A stretch of DNA of 64,000 nucleotides from Pseudomonas sp. (GCF_028293835.1 NZ_JAQGNX010000144.1:1-64000); one strand, 5' to 3'; shown: positions 43,223-52,398, numbered from the stretch's first letter. Notes: generated from the sequence alone by a model not told the origin. Numbers and translations are program-made.

Positions 43223-43228
43223 GATGCG

Positions 43229-44464
43229 TCAATCAAACGCCGTCAACGGCCGCCGCAGCGGACGCAATACCATCATTGCCACCGCGCAGGCTGCCATCAA
43301 CGCAAAGGTGCCGATAAATACCATGCGCATACCGAAATGGCCGCCCAGGTATCCGCCGGTCAAGGGCCCGAGCACTTGGCCAACATATTGACTCGACGTG
43401 GAATAGCCCAACATCCGGCCTGCGATGCTCTCGGGCACCGAGTGCCGGATAATTGCGGCGATGCAGGGCAACAGCCCACCCAATGCAAGTCCCATGAGGA
43501 ACCGCAACACCACCAGTTGCCACTCGTTAGTAACGAAAGCCTGGGGAATCAGCAGCACTGCGGCCACCGACAGGCACACAGTAACCACGCGCCAGTGCCC
43601 TACCCGATCCGCGAATTTCCCTAGCCGTGAAGCCGAAATAATGCTGCCCAGGGCCGCCGCTGACATGACAACGCCAGCCATCAGGGTCAGGCTTTCAGTA
43701 TGCAGCTCCATCAAATAGACGGTGATGATCGGCTCGATGGACATGGTCGCGAACATGACCAGGCAGGCCACCACGAACATGATTTTTACGGGTCGCTTGT
43801 CTTCGATCAGATCCCAGGGGCGAATAGTCACTTCGCCCTCTTTAACCACCTTACGCGGCGCGCGAGGAGCTTCTTTCAGGAAAAATGTAGTGGCAAGAAA
43901 AGTCACGAAAATCACCGCGCCTGCCAGGAAAAAGGTGTTGCGGATACCAATCAGCGGCGGCAATAAACCGCCAACCAACGGTCCGACCAGGCTGCCGGCC
44001 ATGATCCCTGAAGACAGCATGCCCAGCGCCCACCCCGAGCGTGCCTTAGGGGTTTGCGTGGCCACCAGAATGGTCGCGCCTGAGGCATACCCGCCGAGTA
44101 ACCCGGCGAGTAATCGCAGCAACACCAATTGCCAGACGTTCTCCGCCAAGCCGATCAGTGACATGGCCACCGCCATCCCCAGGCTTGCCCGGATCAGCAT
44201 CAGTTTACGACCGTAACGGTCACCCAAACGTCCCCACAACGGAGCGGTAAATGCCGCAGAAAGAAACGTAGCGCCGAACGCCGCGCCTGACCATTGCACC
44301 ACAGCGGCGGGATCGCTCACGCCTAGATGCTCGACATACAAAGGTAGAAATGGCAGTAACAAAGTCATTGCGATGATGGTTGTAAACGAGCCGAACACGC
44401 ACACCACAAGGTTGCGCTGCCAATGCTGTTCGGTGGGATTCAATTCCGCTGACATGCCAATCAT
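43229..44464 (-). CDS. MFS transporter (DHA1-like, MdtG-type)
   Basis: This 411-residue protein with 12 predicted helices has MFS motif A WGRLGDRYGRKLMLI near residues 77-91, LGMLSSGIMAGSLVGPLVGG near 148-167, and a second-half repeat of motif A (SRLGKFADRVGHWR near 276). The order matches the DHA1 drug-efflux group including MdtG. The first ATG at 44464 is used; an ATG three codons later is equally likely. It is alone, with a 174-bp gap to the galactose dehydrogenase gene. Substrate unknown. Confidence 0.84.
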   Translation of the reverse strand: MIGMSAELNPTEQHWQRNLVVCVFGSFTTIIAMTLLLPFLPLYVEHLGVSDPAAVVQWSGAAFGATFLSAAFTAPLWGRLGDRYGRKLMLIRASLGMAVAMSLIGLAENVWQLVLLRLLAGLLGGYASGATILVATQTPKARSGWALGMLSSGIMAGSLVGPLVGGLLPPLIGIRNTFFLAGAVIFVTFLATTFFLKEAPRAPRKVVKEGEVTIRPWDLIEDKRPVKIMFVVACLVMFATMSIEPIITVYLMELHTESLTLMAGVVMSAAALGSIISASRLGKFADRVGHWRVVTVCLSVAAVLLIPQAFVTNEWQLVVLRFLMGLALGGLLPCIAAIIRHSVPESIAGRMLGYSTSSQYVGQVLGPLTGGYLGGHFGMRMVFIGTFALMAACAVAMMVLRPLRRPLTAFD

Positions 44465-44638
44465 CCAGAGAAGGGGGATCAGGACACGCTACAGCGTTAG
44501 TTTTAATAAATAAAATTCATGTTTTTTATGCAATGGATTCCAGATAGGAATATTGGGCCCCTTATCTAACAGCAAGCCCAAAATGACCCCACGATAGTTC
44601 GCTGGCAACGACGCTATTTGATCTGCCGAACGCTGCGA

Positions 44639-45565
44639 TCAGTCGTAAAACGGCGCTACTAACTCACGGCTGCCGAGGAAAAAGCTATCAGCTACCAGAC
44701 GCAACGGCTGTAGGTCCAGGTCGCTGGTTTTGTTTTTGATCAGGCTTTCAAAGTGCCGGTAAACCACTGTGTACTCGCCTTCCTCAGCCACCGGCTGGGC
44801 GACGCCGTCGATAGTGAGCAACGCGCCGCCGCTGTCCAGGCGCAAAGTACCCTCTTCGCAACGAACCTCGATACTCCACAGCTCATCCTGACCGTGATCG
44901 AAGTCGAACTCGGCGCGAATCGGCAGATGATTTGCATCGAAAAGGTTCAACGACGCAGCAATCGGCGACTGACAATTGCTCGGCACACGTAACGTTGCGG
45001 TCTCGACAAACAGCGGCAATGGCAGCAAATGGGTAACGATGGACAGCGCGTTGATACCCGGATCGAAAACACCCAGGCCACCCGGTTGCCAGATCCAGGC
45101 CTGGCCGGGATGCCATTTACGCACGTCTTCCTTCCAGTCAATCTGCACCGACAGCACCGTACGGCTCGCCAGCCATTGGCGGGCGGGTTCAACACCGGGG
45201 GCAAACCGTGAATGCCAGGCAAACAAACCACTCACGCCTTGCGCACTGGCCTGGTCGACCAATGCCATGGCCTCGCCGAGGGTGGCGCACGGCGGTTTTT
45301 CCACCAATACGTGTTTGCCCGCCGCCAGGGCCGCGCGTACTAATGCGTAACGCCCTTGAGGCGGCGTGCAAAAAGCGATGGCGTCCAGTTCGGGGCATTG
45401 CTGCAGCATCACGTCCAATGAACTGAAATTATCCACCCCAGGGCACGCTTGCCCAAGGCTGGCAACTGCTACCAGTTGAAACGCCGAATTGGCGAGAATC
45501 GCTGGTACGTGCTGATCCTGGGCTATTTTGCCGTACCCCACCAAACCGAGACGAATCGGCTGCAT
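44639..45565 (-). CDS. gal: D-galactose 1-dehydrogenase (Gfo/Idh/MocA family)
   Basis: This 308-residue oxidoreductase has a Rossmann N-terminus (GLVGYGKIAQDQHVPAI, residues 7-23), the catalytic/cofactor EKPPCATLGEA near 93-103, and WKEDVRKWHPGQAWIWQPGG in the substrate domain. It closely follows the known P. fluorescens galactose dehydrogenase (as I recall it). It oxidizes D-galactose to galactonolactone with NAD(P). The rest of the De Ley-Doudoroff pathway (galactonate dehydratase, KDPGal kinase/aldolase) is not in this window. AGGAG just upstream of ATG 45565 supports the start. Confidence 0.88.
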   Translation of the reverse strand: MQPIRLGLVGYGKIAQDQHVPAILANSAFQLVAVASLGQACPGVDNFSSLDVMLQQCPELDAIAFCTPPQGRYALVRAALAAGKHVLVEKPPCATLGEAMALVDQASAQGVSGLFAWHSRFAPGVEPARQWLASRTVLSVQIDWKEDVRKWHPGQAWIWQPGGLGVFDPGINALSIVTHLLPLPLFVETATLRVPSNCQSPIAASLNLFDANHLPIRAEFDFDHGQDELWSIEVRCEEGTLRLDSGGALLTIDGVAQPVAEEGEYTVVYRHFESLIKNKTSDLDLQPLRLVADSFFLGSRELVAPFYD

Positions 45566-45745
45566 GTGTAACTCCTGATTTTTGTAGTTCTGATTAAGTC
45601 ATTCAAATCGATGCAGCAACCTAGACGGAAATCGTTTGGTAAACAACTGGCTCAGGCATATGAATCTACAGACTGCTGGCGAACGGAACGGTGAAGACCT
45701 TGTACCAAAAGCGGTTTCCAAGGCCCACACCCCCTTGAACGTTAG

Positions 45746-46813
45746 TTAGACTCCCCGCGCCATGTCCACCACAAACCGGTAGTGCACATCGCCTTTCTCC
45801 AACCGGGCAAACGCCTCGTTGATGTCGCCCATGGCGATCACTTCCACGTCGGCAACTATCTTGTGTTCTGCGCAGAACGCCAGCATCTCGTGGGTGTCGG
45901 CCGTGCCTCCCGAGCCGGAACTGGCAATACTGCGTCTGCCCATGGCCAGCAACACGGGGTTGAAATCGAACTGATCGGGGATACCCAACGAACAGAGGGT
46001 CGCGTCGATTTTCAGCGCTAAAAGAAATGGGTCCATGGGGTAACGCTTGGAAACCGTGTCCAGGATGAAGTCGAAGCGAAATGCCTGGGCGGCCATTTGC
46101 TCTGGGTCGGTGGACAGCACCACTTCGTGGGCACCCAACTGCAACGCCAACTCGGCCTTTTTCGGCGAGGTGGTAAATGCAACCACATGGGCGCCCATGG
46201 CCCTGGCGAACTTCACCGCCAAATGCCCAAGCCCGCCGATCCCGATAATACCCACGGTCTTGCCCGGACCGACATTCCAGTGGCGCAACGGCGAATAAGT
46301 AGTAACGCCTGCACACAACAGTGGCGCGGCGGCGGCCGGGTCCAGCCCTTCAGGCAGGTGATACACGAAGTGCTCGTCGGCCACGTACTGATCTGAATAG
46401 CCACCGCGGGTACGCGTGCCGTCGACTCGATCTATGCCATCAAAGGTGGTAGTCGGAAACTCGCGGCAATAGATTTCCTGATTAGCCTTGCATTGCTCGC
46501 AGTGGCGGCACGAGTCGACGATGGTGCCGATCATTACCTTATCGCCAATTTTAAACCGCGAAACCTCGGCACCCACCTCGGTCACTTCACCGACAATTTC
46601 ATGCCCTGGCACCAGCGGAAACTCCTGACCCCATTCGTTCATCGAATGGATATCGGAGTGGCAAACGCCACTGAATAAAATCTTTACCGCCACGTCTTTG
46701 GGCCGTGGCGCTCGGCGTTCAAACGACCAGGGCACCATGGGCCCGCCGCGTTGCAACGCCGCATACGCTTTGGTGGTTCTAATGCCGCTACCGCTTACAG
46801 GAACATTGCTCAT
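45746..46813 (-). CDS. Zinc-dependent NAD(P) alcohol dehydrogenase (cinnamyl-alcohol/YahK type)
   Basis: This 355-residue medium-chain dehydrogenase has catalytic-zinc residues in GVCHSDIHSMNEWG (Cys49 region) and GHEIVGEV, a structural-zinc cluster CRHCEQCKANQEIYC near 102-116, and the nucleotide-binding GIGGLGHLAVKFA near 186-198. Such YahK/CAD-like enzymes reduce aldehydes with NADPH. ATG 46813 has GGGGAAGG just upstream; the frame is open a further 111 codons but that part crosses the operator region and TetR gene and lacks family sequence. It is divergent from a TetR gene, the likely repressor of this gene. Confidence 0.9.
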   Translation of the reverse strand: MSNVPVSGSGIRTTKAYAALQRGGPMVPWSFERRAPRPKDVAVKILFSGVCHSDIHSMNEWGQEFPLVPGHEIVGEVTEVGAEVSRFKIGDKVMIGTIVDSCRHCEQCKANQEIYCREFPTTTFDGIDRVDGTRTRGGYSDQYVADEHFVYHLPEGLDPAAAAPLLCAGVTTYSPLRHWNVGPGKTVGIIGIGGLGHLAVKFARAMGAHVVAFTTSPKKAELALQLGAHEVVLSTDPEQMAAQAFRFDFILDTVSKRYPMDPFLLALKIDATLCSLGIPDQFDFNPVLLAMGRRSIASSGSGGTADTHEMLAFCAEHKIVADVEVIAMGDINEAFARLEKGDVHYRFVVDMARGV

Positions 46814-46833
46814 TGCCTTCCCCTTCGTCATGA

Positions 46834-46859
46834 CTTTACACTTCACTGAATATGTAAAG
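46834..46859. promoter_or_regulatory. Candidate TetR operator 1
   Basis: CTTTACA at 46834-46840 and TGTAAAG at 46853-46859 form perfect 7-bp arms with a 12-base spacer. It lies between the divergent alcohol dehydrogenase and TetR genes. The same layout repeats 36 bp to the right. Confidence 0.55.
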
Positions 46860-46869
46860 ACATTAACAC

Positions 46870-46895
46870 CTTTACACTTATCGTCAACTGTAAGT
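46870..46895. promoter_or_regulatory. Candidate TetR operator 2
   Basis: CTTTACA at 46870-46876 and TGTAAGT at 46889-46895 repeat the arms of operator 1 with one mismatch and the same 12-base spacer. The first ten bases (CTTTACACTT) are identical in both sites. Two similar sites 36 bp apart suggest cooperative or paired binding by the divergent TetR protein. Confidence 0.5.
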
Positions 46896-46915
46896 TTTTC
46901 GGGCAGCGGCACATT

Positions 46916-47464
46916 ATGCAAACCAAGGAAGACCGGATCATCGAGGCGTCGTTTCAACTGTTTTTGCGCCACGGTTATCGAAAAGTCAGCATGAGTGACG
47001 TGGCTGAAGCGGCACACATGTCGCGCCCTTCCCTGTACGCTTCGTTTGCGAATAAAGAGGCGATATTTGCTGCATTGGTCCGTCGTCAGTGCGTACTTAA
47101 CCTGGCTGAAACCAAGGCACGCCTGCATCAGGTCAGCGGGCTGCACGAGCGCCTGAGTTGCGTGTTCGACATCTGGCTGATCGAGCCGGTCGCCTCCGTT
47201 ATTGATTCGGAAAACGCCACCGAACTGCTGGCCAACTGCGCAGCATTCGCACCCCAGGCCCTGGCCGAACTGTATGAGCAGATGGAGGCGCAGCTGTTCG
47301 CGGTACTGTCGGACGGCGTAAGCGATGACCAGGCATCGGTCGCTCGGGACACCGCAAAAATCCTGCGGCTGGCCAGCGACGGCATCAAAGCCTCGACGGA
47401 AAACCTGCCAGAATTGCGGCGCTTGGTGCAGGGCTTGATTGCGATGGCGGTTGCAGCGTTGTGA
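46916..47464 (+). CDS. TetR-family transcriptional regulator
   Basis: This 182-residue repressor has an N-terminal TetR helix-turn-helix (IIEASFQLFLRHGYRKVSMS, then DVAEAAHMSRPSLYASFANKE, about residues 8-48) and a ligand-binding C-terminal helical domain of standard size. It faces the alcohol dehydrogenase gene across about 100 bp holding two matching palindromes, so it probably represses that gene and itself, released by an aldehyde or similar inducer. The inducer is not predictable from the sequence. Confidence 0.88.
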   Translation: MQTKEDRIIEASFQLFLRHGYRKVSMSDVAEAAHMSRPSLYASFANKEAIFAALVRRQCVLNLAETKARLHQVSGLHERLSCVFDIWLIEPVASVIDSENATELLANCAAFAPQALAELYEQMEAQLFAVLSDGVSDDQASVARDTAKILRLASDGIKASTENLPELRRLVQGLIAMAVAAL

Positions 47465-47493
47465 TTGTGTTTTGGAAATATCCGCGGCGCCTG

Positions 47494-47515
47494 CTCGCCA
47501 ACACGTTGGCTCTTA
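47494..47515. repeat. REP-like unit
   Basis: CTCGCCAACACGTTGGCTCT plus two bases; a member of the same family as at 7189, just before the long repeat copy 2. Confidence 0.55.
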
Positions 47516-47528
47516 TCGAACAACGGCT

Positions 47529-47714
47529 AACTTATTGACTTAAAAATAATCTGTAGGATTTGCCGAAGGCTGCGATTCGACCGGGAACCGGTCGCCCTTG
47601 GAAACCGCTGAAGGAGTGCCGGTCGCCCGCGACCTCGGCCTATCGCAGCCTTCACAGGTTTTGTGTTTGCTGTGCGACAGCGCGGCGTCGGAGACGTGGC
47701 GCAATCTCCTACAG
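47529..47714 (+). repeat. Long intergenic repeat, copy 2 (~186 bp)
   Basis: AACTTATTGACTTAAAAATA followed by TGTAGGATTTGCCGAAGGCT, GAACCGGTCGCC, the opposing arm ATCGCAGCCTTCACAGG, a tail with CGACAGCGCGGCGTCGG, and CTCCTACAGG. It is in the same orientation as copy 1 at 24166 and has the same AT-rich lead. It fills most of the 297-bp gap between the TetR gene and the ABC ATPase gene. Confidence 0.8.
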
Positions 47715-47761
47715 GGGTTTGTGAGCCATTGCAGTTCCGTAGGCCCCAGGACCTTCCTGGT

Positions 47762-48502
47762 TTACCGCAAGACACTGGTCAGAAATTGCCGCGTACGTTG
47801 ATGCTGGGGCGCCGAGAACAGTTCGGCTGGCGGAGCGACTTCGACAATGCGGCCGCCGTCGAAGAACACCACACGGTCCGCGACCTCTCGGGCGAAGCCC
47901 ATTTCGTGAGTGACCACAATCATGGTCATGCCTTCGCTGGCGAGCTCCTTGATGACCTTGAGCACCTCGCCTACGGTTTCCGGGTCTAACGCTGAGGTAG
48001 GTTCATCGAACAACAACAAACGTGGGCGCATGGCCAGCGCGCGGACAATGGCAACGCGTTGCTGCTGACCGCCTGATAATTCAGCAGGATAGCCATTGGC
48101 TTTATGCTTCAAGCCAACCCGATCAAGCAGCGCCAGCGCATTGCTGTGAGCGTCCGCCTTGGACATGCGTTTGAGTTTGATCGGCGCCAGGGTCATGTTC
48201 GCCAATATGGTCATGTGTGGAAACAAGGTGTAGTCCTGAAACACCATGCCCACCTCTTCGCGCAACTTCCCCAGCGCTCTGCGATCACCGGCGCGGGTAG
48301 CGGCGCCGTTACCGATGACCACCGTCCCCGCCGAGGGTTCTTCGAGGCTGTTCAGGCAGCGAATAAAGGTCGATTTTCCGGAGCCGCTGGGGCCAATAAT
48401 CACCAGCACCTCGCCTTCTTCAACGTCGAGGTCCACGTTTTTAACCACTTCGTTTTCGCCGAAGCGTTTGTGCAGTCCGCGCACGGTCAGGATTGTGCTC
48501 AT
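47762..48502 (-). CDS. Polar-amino-acid-type ABC importer ATPase (GlnQ/OccP-like)
   Basis: This 246-residue ATPase has Walker [10 protein letters not shown] (about 37-45), signature [15 protein letters not shown] near 144-158 and Walker [15 protein letters not shown] near 166-179. It belongs to the glutamine/histidine/opine importer group. It is the last gene of the minus-strand operon and overlaps the argininosuccinate-lyase-like gene by 4 bases. It is the only ATPase of this type in the window, so it may also power the second permease set at 54619-56018, which has none. Confidence 0.93.
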   Translation of the reverse strand: MSTILTVRGLHKRFGENEVVKNVDLDVEEGEVLVIIGPSGSGKSTFIRCLNSLEEPSAGTVVIGNGAATRAGDRRALGKLREEVGMVFQDYTLFPHMTILANMTLAPIKLKRMSKADAHSNALALLDRVGLKHKANGYPAELSGGQQQRVAIVRALAMRPRLLLFDEPTSALDPETVGEVLKVIKELASEGMTMIVVTHEMGFAREVADRVVFFDGGRIVEVAPPAELFSAPQHQRTRQFLTSVLR

Positions 48503-50001
48503 AGGCCAGCCTGCGCACGTGTAGCGGCTTGCAGCCGATCATGGGCGGCGGCGAAACGATCTCGGCGCGCCTGATTCAGCCCCCGCTCGGCGGTCAACCG
48601 CGCAGCAGCTCGGGTCAAACTGGGCAGCAACGATGACAACGCCGGCCCCCCTGCGGACGAACGCGCCTGCACGTTGGCCGCCGGGTCGAGGCATTCACGC
48701 ACGCTCTCGGCAGACAGCTTCAGGGCATGACCCAGTTGCTCGATCGCGCATACATCGACCATTGCCGAGTCGATCTGGTTGGCCCGTAATCCCGCGTCCA
48801 TGGCCATCCGTACCACCGCACCGACAACATGGTGCGCCTCACGAAAGGACAGGTCGGCTTCACGTACGATCAGGTCCGCCAGACCGGTCGCGGTGGAGAA
48901 ATCTTCACTGGCACGGCGTGCCGCCAGAGGGGCATTTGGTGTCGCGGTACGCAGCACCAAATCCAGTAGTTTCAAGCAGCGCAAGGACTCTTCGGCCGCT
49001 TCCCAAAAACCACGCGTGCCTTCCCGGTTTGCGTCGCCGGTGTGGGAAAAATTGCTGCCCTTGATAGTGATGCTCGCCCCCATCAACAGGCCAACGATGT
49101 GCCCGGTGCGGCCTTTGAGGTATTCGAGCACGGTGGGATTTTTCTTTTGCGGCATGATGCTGGACGTCGCTGCAACGCTGTCGGGAAAGTCGATCAGACT
49201 GAACTCAAGGGTACTCCAGACGAAATAATCCTGGGCGACCCGGCTCCAGAATACCGAGAGCAAACTCAGGTGCGACAGGCTTTCGAGAATGAAATCCCGG
49301 GAACCCACAGCGTCCAGCGCATTGTCCAAATAGCCGTCAAAACCCAGCAATTCTGCGGTACGCGCACGATCGATACCAAACGGCGTACCGGCAAAAGCTG
49401 CAGCGCCTAATGGGCTTTGATTCATTCCATCGAGGGTTTGCGTCAAACGTCGGCAATCGCGCTCCAGCGCTTGCTCCACGGCGGATAGATAGTACCCGTA
49501 AGTAATCGGCTGTGCTGGTTGCAAGTGGGTGTAACCGGGCATCACCACGTCGGCATAGGACAGGGCATTGCTTAACGCCGTTTGCCGGACCTGATGCAGC
49601 GCATCGATCAAGTTCAACAACACTTCTCGGCAACGCAGCCGGTCCAGCGTTGCGAGAATGTCGTTGCGGCTGCGGCCGGTGTGCAGGCGACCGCCAATGT
49701 CGGTGCCGATTTGCTCGATCAGATGCGCTTCGTAGTTAAAGTATGCATCCTCCCGCGAAGGGTCCAGGGTCACAACGCCTGGGCCTGCGGCTTCCATGTC
49801 CAGCACGCCCTTGGCAAGGGCCGCAGCATGTTCGCTGCGGATCAGGCCTTGCTCGGCCAGCATGACGATGTGGGCTTTATTGACGTTCCCCAAGTTCACA
49901 AATCCATCGGCGAAGCCTTCAAGGCGTGGGCGATAGATGTACTCGTTGACTTCCGCAGCGGTGGTTTCCTTCAAGCGGCGACTGACTTTGGATTCTTGCA
50001 T
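48499..50001 (-). CDS. Argininosuccinate-lyase-family enzyme (paralogue, catabolic context)
   Basis: This 500-residue aspartase/fumarase-superfamily protein has the argininosuccinate lyase motifs HTGRSRND (about 112-119), [15 protein letters not shown] near 163-177 and the signature [10 protein letters not shown] near 288-297 with the catalytic serine. Its N-terminus and long C-terminal extension differ from biosynthetic ArgH (about 460 residues). Family members split N-substituted succinates to fumarate and an amine, including argininosuccinate and the chelator EDDS. Set between an amino-acid permease (11-bp gap) and the ATPase (4-base overlap), it probably cleaves an imported compound, not a step of arginine synthesis. 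ATG 50001 has AAGGGG just upstream; an 87-base extension is open but antisense to the permease gene. Confidence 0.78.
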   Translation of the reverse strand: MQESKVSRRLKETTAAEVNEYIYRPRLEGFADGFVNLGNVNKAHIVMLAEQGLIRSEHAAALAKGVLDMEAAGPGVVTLDPSREDAYFNYEAHLIEQIGTDIGGRLHTGRSRNDILATLDRLRCREVLLNLIDALHQVRQTALSNALSYADVVMPGYTHLQPAQPITYGYYLSAVEQALERDCRRLTQTLDGMNQSPLGAAAFAGTPFGIDRARTAELLGFDGYLDNALDAVGSRDFILESLSHLSLLSVFWSRVAQDYFVWSTLEFSLIDFPDSVAATSSIMPQKKNPTVLEYLKGRTGHIVGLLMGASITIKGSNFSHTGDANREGTRGFWEAAEESLRCLKLLDLVLRTATPNAPLAARRASEDFSTATGLADLIVREADLSFREAHHVVGAVVRMAMDAGLRANQIDSAMVDVCAIEQLGHALKLSAESVRECLDPAANVQARSSAGGPALSSLLPSLTRAAARLTAERGLNQARRDRFAAAHDRLQAATRAQAGL

Positions 50002-50012
50002 GCTGAAACCCC

Positions 50013-50690
50013 TTAACGGTTTGGACGCATCGCCGGGCGACCCAGGCGACGTTCTAAATAACGGCTGAGCCAACTCAGCGACGAACAAATGACGAAGTAC
50101 ACCAGCAGGACCATGCTGTAGACGGTGAACGCCGGGCTGACCCCGCTCATGACGGTCGTGCGCTCAATGATGATTTGACCGACCTTGAGGAACTCTCCCA
50201 CACCGACCAATGCCCCGAGGGACGTGGCTTGCACGAGCATGGTCAACAGGCCCGTGTACGCTGGAAGAATGGCGCGCATGGATTGCGGCGCGATCACGTA
50301 CAGGTAGATTTGCCATGGCCGCAGGCCCAGGGCCCAGGCGCTTTTCCATTGATGGCGCGCAACTGACTCAAGCCCGCCGCGAACGATTTCGATGCCATTG
50401 GCACTGCCCCATAACGTCAGGCCCGTGGTCACCGCCGCGAACGGGCTAAGGTCCAGCCCCAACATCGGTGCACCGAAGAAAATAAAGAACACGTTAACGA
50501 TCAACGGTATTGACCGAAACAGCTCCACATAGCCATGGATCGTCCAGAACAACAGCCGGTTACGCAGCGTTGCCAACACCCCGAATACCGCCGAAATCAG
50601 CGTAGTAAAGAGCAGGATGACCAACGCCAGGCGCAGGGTCATCCACAAGCCTTTTAAGACGAAACCCCAGTTTTCGATCAGGAAATTCAT
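50013..50690 (-). CDS. Amino-acid-type ABC permease (HisM/OccM-like)
   Basis: This 225-residue membrane permease has five or so helices and the family coupling stretch HQWKSAWALGLRPWQIYLYVI in short blocks near residues 113-133, with IVRGGLESVA preceding it. It transports amino acids or opines into the cytoplasm together with the 50698-51360 permease, the 51375 binding protein and the 47762 ATPase. It begins 7 bp after the other permease gene ends, as part of the leftward operon. Confidence 0.9.
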   Translation of the reverse strand: MNFLIENWGFVLKGLWMTLRLALVILLFTTLISAVFGVLATLRNRLLFWTIHGYVELFRSIPLIVNVFFIFFGAPMLGLDLSPFAAVTTGLTLWGSANGIEIVRGGLESVARHQWKSAWALGLRPWQIYLYVIAPQSMRAILPAYTGLLTMLVQATSLGALVGVGEFLKVGQIIIERTTVMSGVSPAFTVYSMVLLVYFVICSSLSWLSRYLERRLGRPAMRPNR

Positions 50691-50697
50691 CCGTGCC

Positions 50698-51360
50698 TCA
50701 CTGCTGGAAAGGTCGTTGCAAGTGCGCCGACAAGCGCCCGGTCAGCAGCGACAAAATCGCCACCAACGTCAGGTACATCACGCAAATCGCACTGAACATT
50801 TCAATGGCTCGGAAATCGGTGGCAATACGGTCCACCGCGACGAAGGTCAATTCGGCCAGGCCTATGGCTTGCAGGTAGGACGAGTTCTTCAACAATGAAA
50901 TCGCCGTATTCAGCACGGACGGCAGGCTGGTCCGAAAAGCGATGGGCAGTGCCACCAGGCGAAAATATTGGCTCGGCTTGAGGCTTAATGCCTCGCTCGC
51001 TTCACGCAACCCATGTTCGACCGTAGCCAATCCGCCGCGAATATTTTCAACCTGGTATGCCCCGGCCCATAACGACATGCACAGCACTCCAGACCAGAAC
51101 AGCGACAACTCCATCCCCACCGCGGGCAAGCCGTAGAAGATGAAAAACAACTGCACCAGGATCGGTGTGTTGCGAATCAGCTCTACGTAACCCACAACGA
51201 GTTGCGACAGCACCGGAACCTTTAACGCCCGCGCTGCGCCGCCAAGGACCCCGATCACCAGCGATGCCCCAATGGCCAGCAACGAAACCCGCAGCGTCAT
51301 CAACATGCCATCGAACAACGCCGGCCATTGTGCCCATAGATAATTGAGGTCGAAATCCAT
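50698..51360 (-). CDS. Amino-acid-type ABC permease (HisQ/OccQ-like)
   Basis: This 220-residue inner-membrane permease shows the amino-acid permease signature ENIRGGLATVEHGLREAS and EALSLKPSQYFRLVALP near 105-135. It is half of the channel made with the next permease. It starts 14 bases after the binding protein gene ends. The exact cargo depends on that binding protein. Confidence 0.9.
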   Translation of the reverse strand: MDFDLNYLWAQWPALFDGMLMTLRVSLLAIGASLVIGVLGGAARALKVPVLSQLVVGYVELIRNTPILVQLFFIFYGLPAVGMELSLFWSGVLCMSLWAGAYQVENIRGGLATVEHGLREASEALSLKPSQYFRLVALPIAFRTSLPSVLNTAISLLKNSSYLQAIGLAELTFVAVDRIATDFRAIEMFSAICVMYLTLVAILSLLTGRLSAHLQRPFQQ

Positions 51361-51374
51361 GCCCAGGCGCCCGA

Positions 51375-52220
51375 TCAGAGTGCTTCGACAGGTTTGGCCT
51401 GCTCGAAAACACTGAAGTAATAGCTGCGAATATTCTCGGGCACATATTGCTCAACCCAGCCGTGGAACAGCTTTTCTTCGTGCATGCGGGCGATGGCGGC
51501 GCTCAAGTAGTCGCGCCATTGCTCTTCATTTTTGCGCACACCAATAGCTGCGTCGGAAATTTGGAATGGCTCGCCCAACAAGCGCGAATCGGGATCGTTC
51601 GCGACCACGACCACCAGCGTTGCGGCATCGTGGGTGTAGGCATCGGCGCGGCCTTGGCGAAAGGTTTGCAGGGCATCGGCGGCGCTGTTCATGCGCAAGG
51701 TTTTAACGTCCGGCATATGGTCTTCAAACCACTTGGCTTGTACCGAGCCCTTCAAGGTGGCCAAGGTTTTGCCTTTCAGGTCGGCTATGGTTTTGATCTC
51801 GCTGTTTTTCGCCACGGCAACGTCACTGGCACCCCACCGATACGGTACGGTGAAGTCGATGACCCGCTGCCGTTCCGGGGTGACACCCAGGGTCGCGATG
51901 AGAAAATCCACCTTGCGCCCTAACAGTTGCGGCACACGATTTTCCGCAGTGACACAGGTAAACGTCACCTTGTCTTTGGAACCCAATGCCCACTCGGCCA
52001 CCTTGCGCGACATCTCGACTTCAATGCCGGCAAATTCGCCGTTATTGTCTTGATAGCCATACGGTGGTTGATCGCATCGCACGCCGGCACGCAGCTGTCC
52101 GGCTTGTTTGATTTGGTCTGGGACAGCGGGAAGCTCGGTGGCATAAACCGGTGACAGGGCTGCCATGGATAGGCAGGAGATTACGACGGCACGGCTTAGG
52201 GAGTTGAACGATAACGACAT
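51375..52220 (-). CDS. Family 3 periplasmic amino-acid/opine binding protein
   Basis: This 281-residue binding protein has a signal peptide ending PVYATELP (about residues 21-28) and two lobes. Family marks are LRAGVRCDQPPYGYQDNNG near 44-62, GIEVEMSRKVAEWALG near 66-81 and DFLIATLGVTPERQRVIDFT near 105-124. It binds a polar amino acid or derivative in the periplasm and feeds the two downstream permeases. ATG 52220 has AGGAGG a few bases upstream; open codons beyond it have no family pattern. It is divergent from a LysR gene, its likely regulator. Confidence 0.9.
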   Translation of the reverse strand: MSLSFNSLSRAVVISCLSMAALSPVYATELPAVPDQIKQAGQLRAGVRCDQPPYGYQDNNGEFAGIEVEMSRKVAEWALGSKDKVTFTCVTAENRVPQLLGRKVDFLIATLGVTPERQRVIDFTVPYRWGASDVAVAKNSEIKTIADLKGKTLATLKGSVQAKWFEDHMPDVKTLRMNSAADALQTFRQGRADAYTHDAATLVVVVANDPDSRLLGEPFQISDAAIGVRKNEEQWRDYLSAAIARMHEEKLFHGWVEQYVPENIRSYYFSVFEQAKPVEAL

Positions 52221-52383
52221 AATGCCTCCTGGTAACCACACACGGACTCTGCCAACTGGCAAAGTCACGTAACGAATTCGAGGGCAGAACTGAAAAGAAT
52301 GCAGCGGTAGCAAGTGATGCCGACGTCGCGCTTTCCTCTGTGGGAGTTGACGTGTCGGGATCAGTTATAAAGCCTCTGGCTCA

Positions 52384-52398
52384 TGTCAACAAATGACA
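52384..52398. promoter_or_regulatory. Candidate LysR operator in the divergent gap
   Basis: TGTCAACAAATGACA has perfect 5-bp arms around ACAAA. A second, weaker site CATACCAATTTGATATG (52413-52429) has the T-N11-A layout of LysR boxes. Both lie between the binding protein gene starting at 52220 and the LysR gene starting at 52437. On the minus strand the first site begins TTGACAT, which could double as a -35 element. Confidence 0.4.

Noticed and set aside
42913..43236. A 107-codon minus-strand frame overlapping the efflux remnant
   Set aside because: Its translation shows no family pattern; the adjacent frame carries the recognizable OprM-type fragment, and the region looks decayed.
45746..47146. 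466-residue version of the alcohol dehydrogenase
   Set aside because: The extra N-terminal 111 codons cross the operator region and the TetR gene on the other strand and have no dehydrogenase character; ATG 46813 has a good ribosome site.
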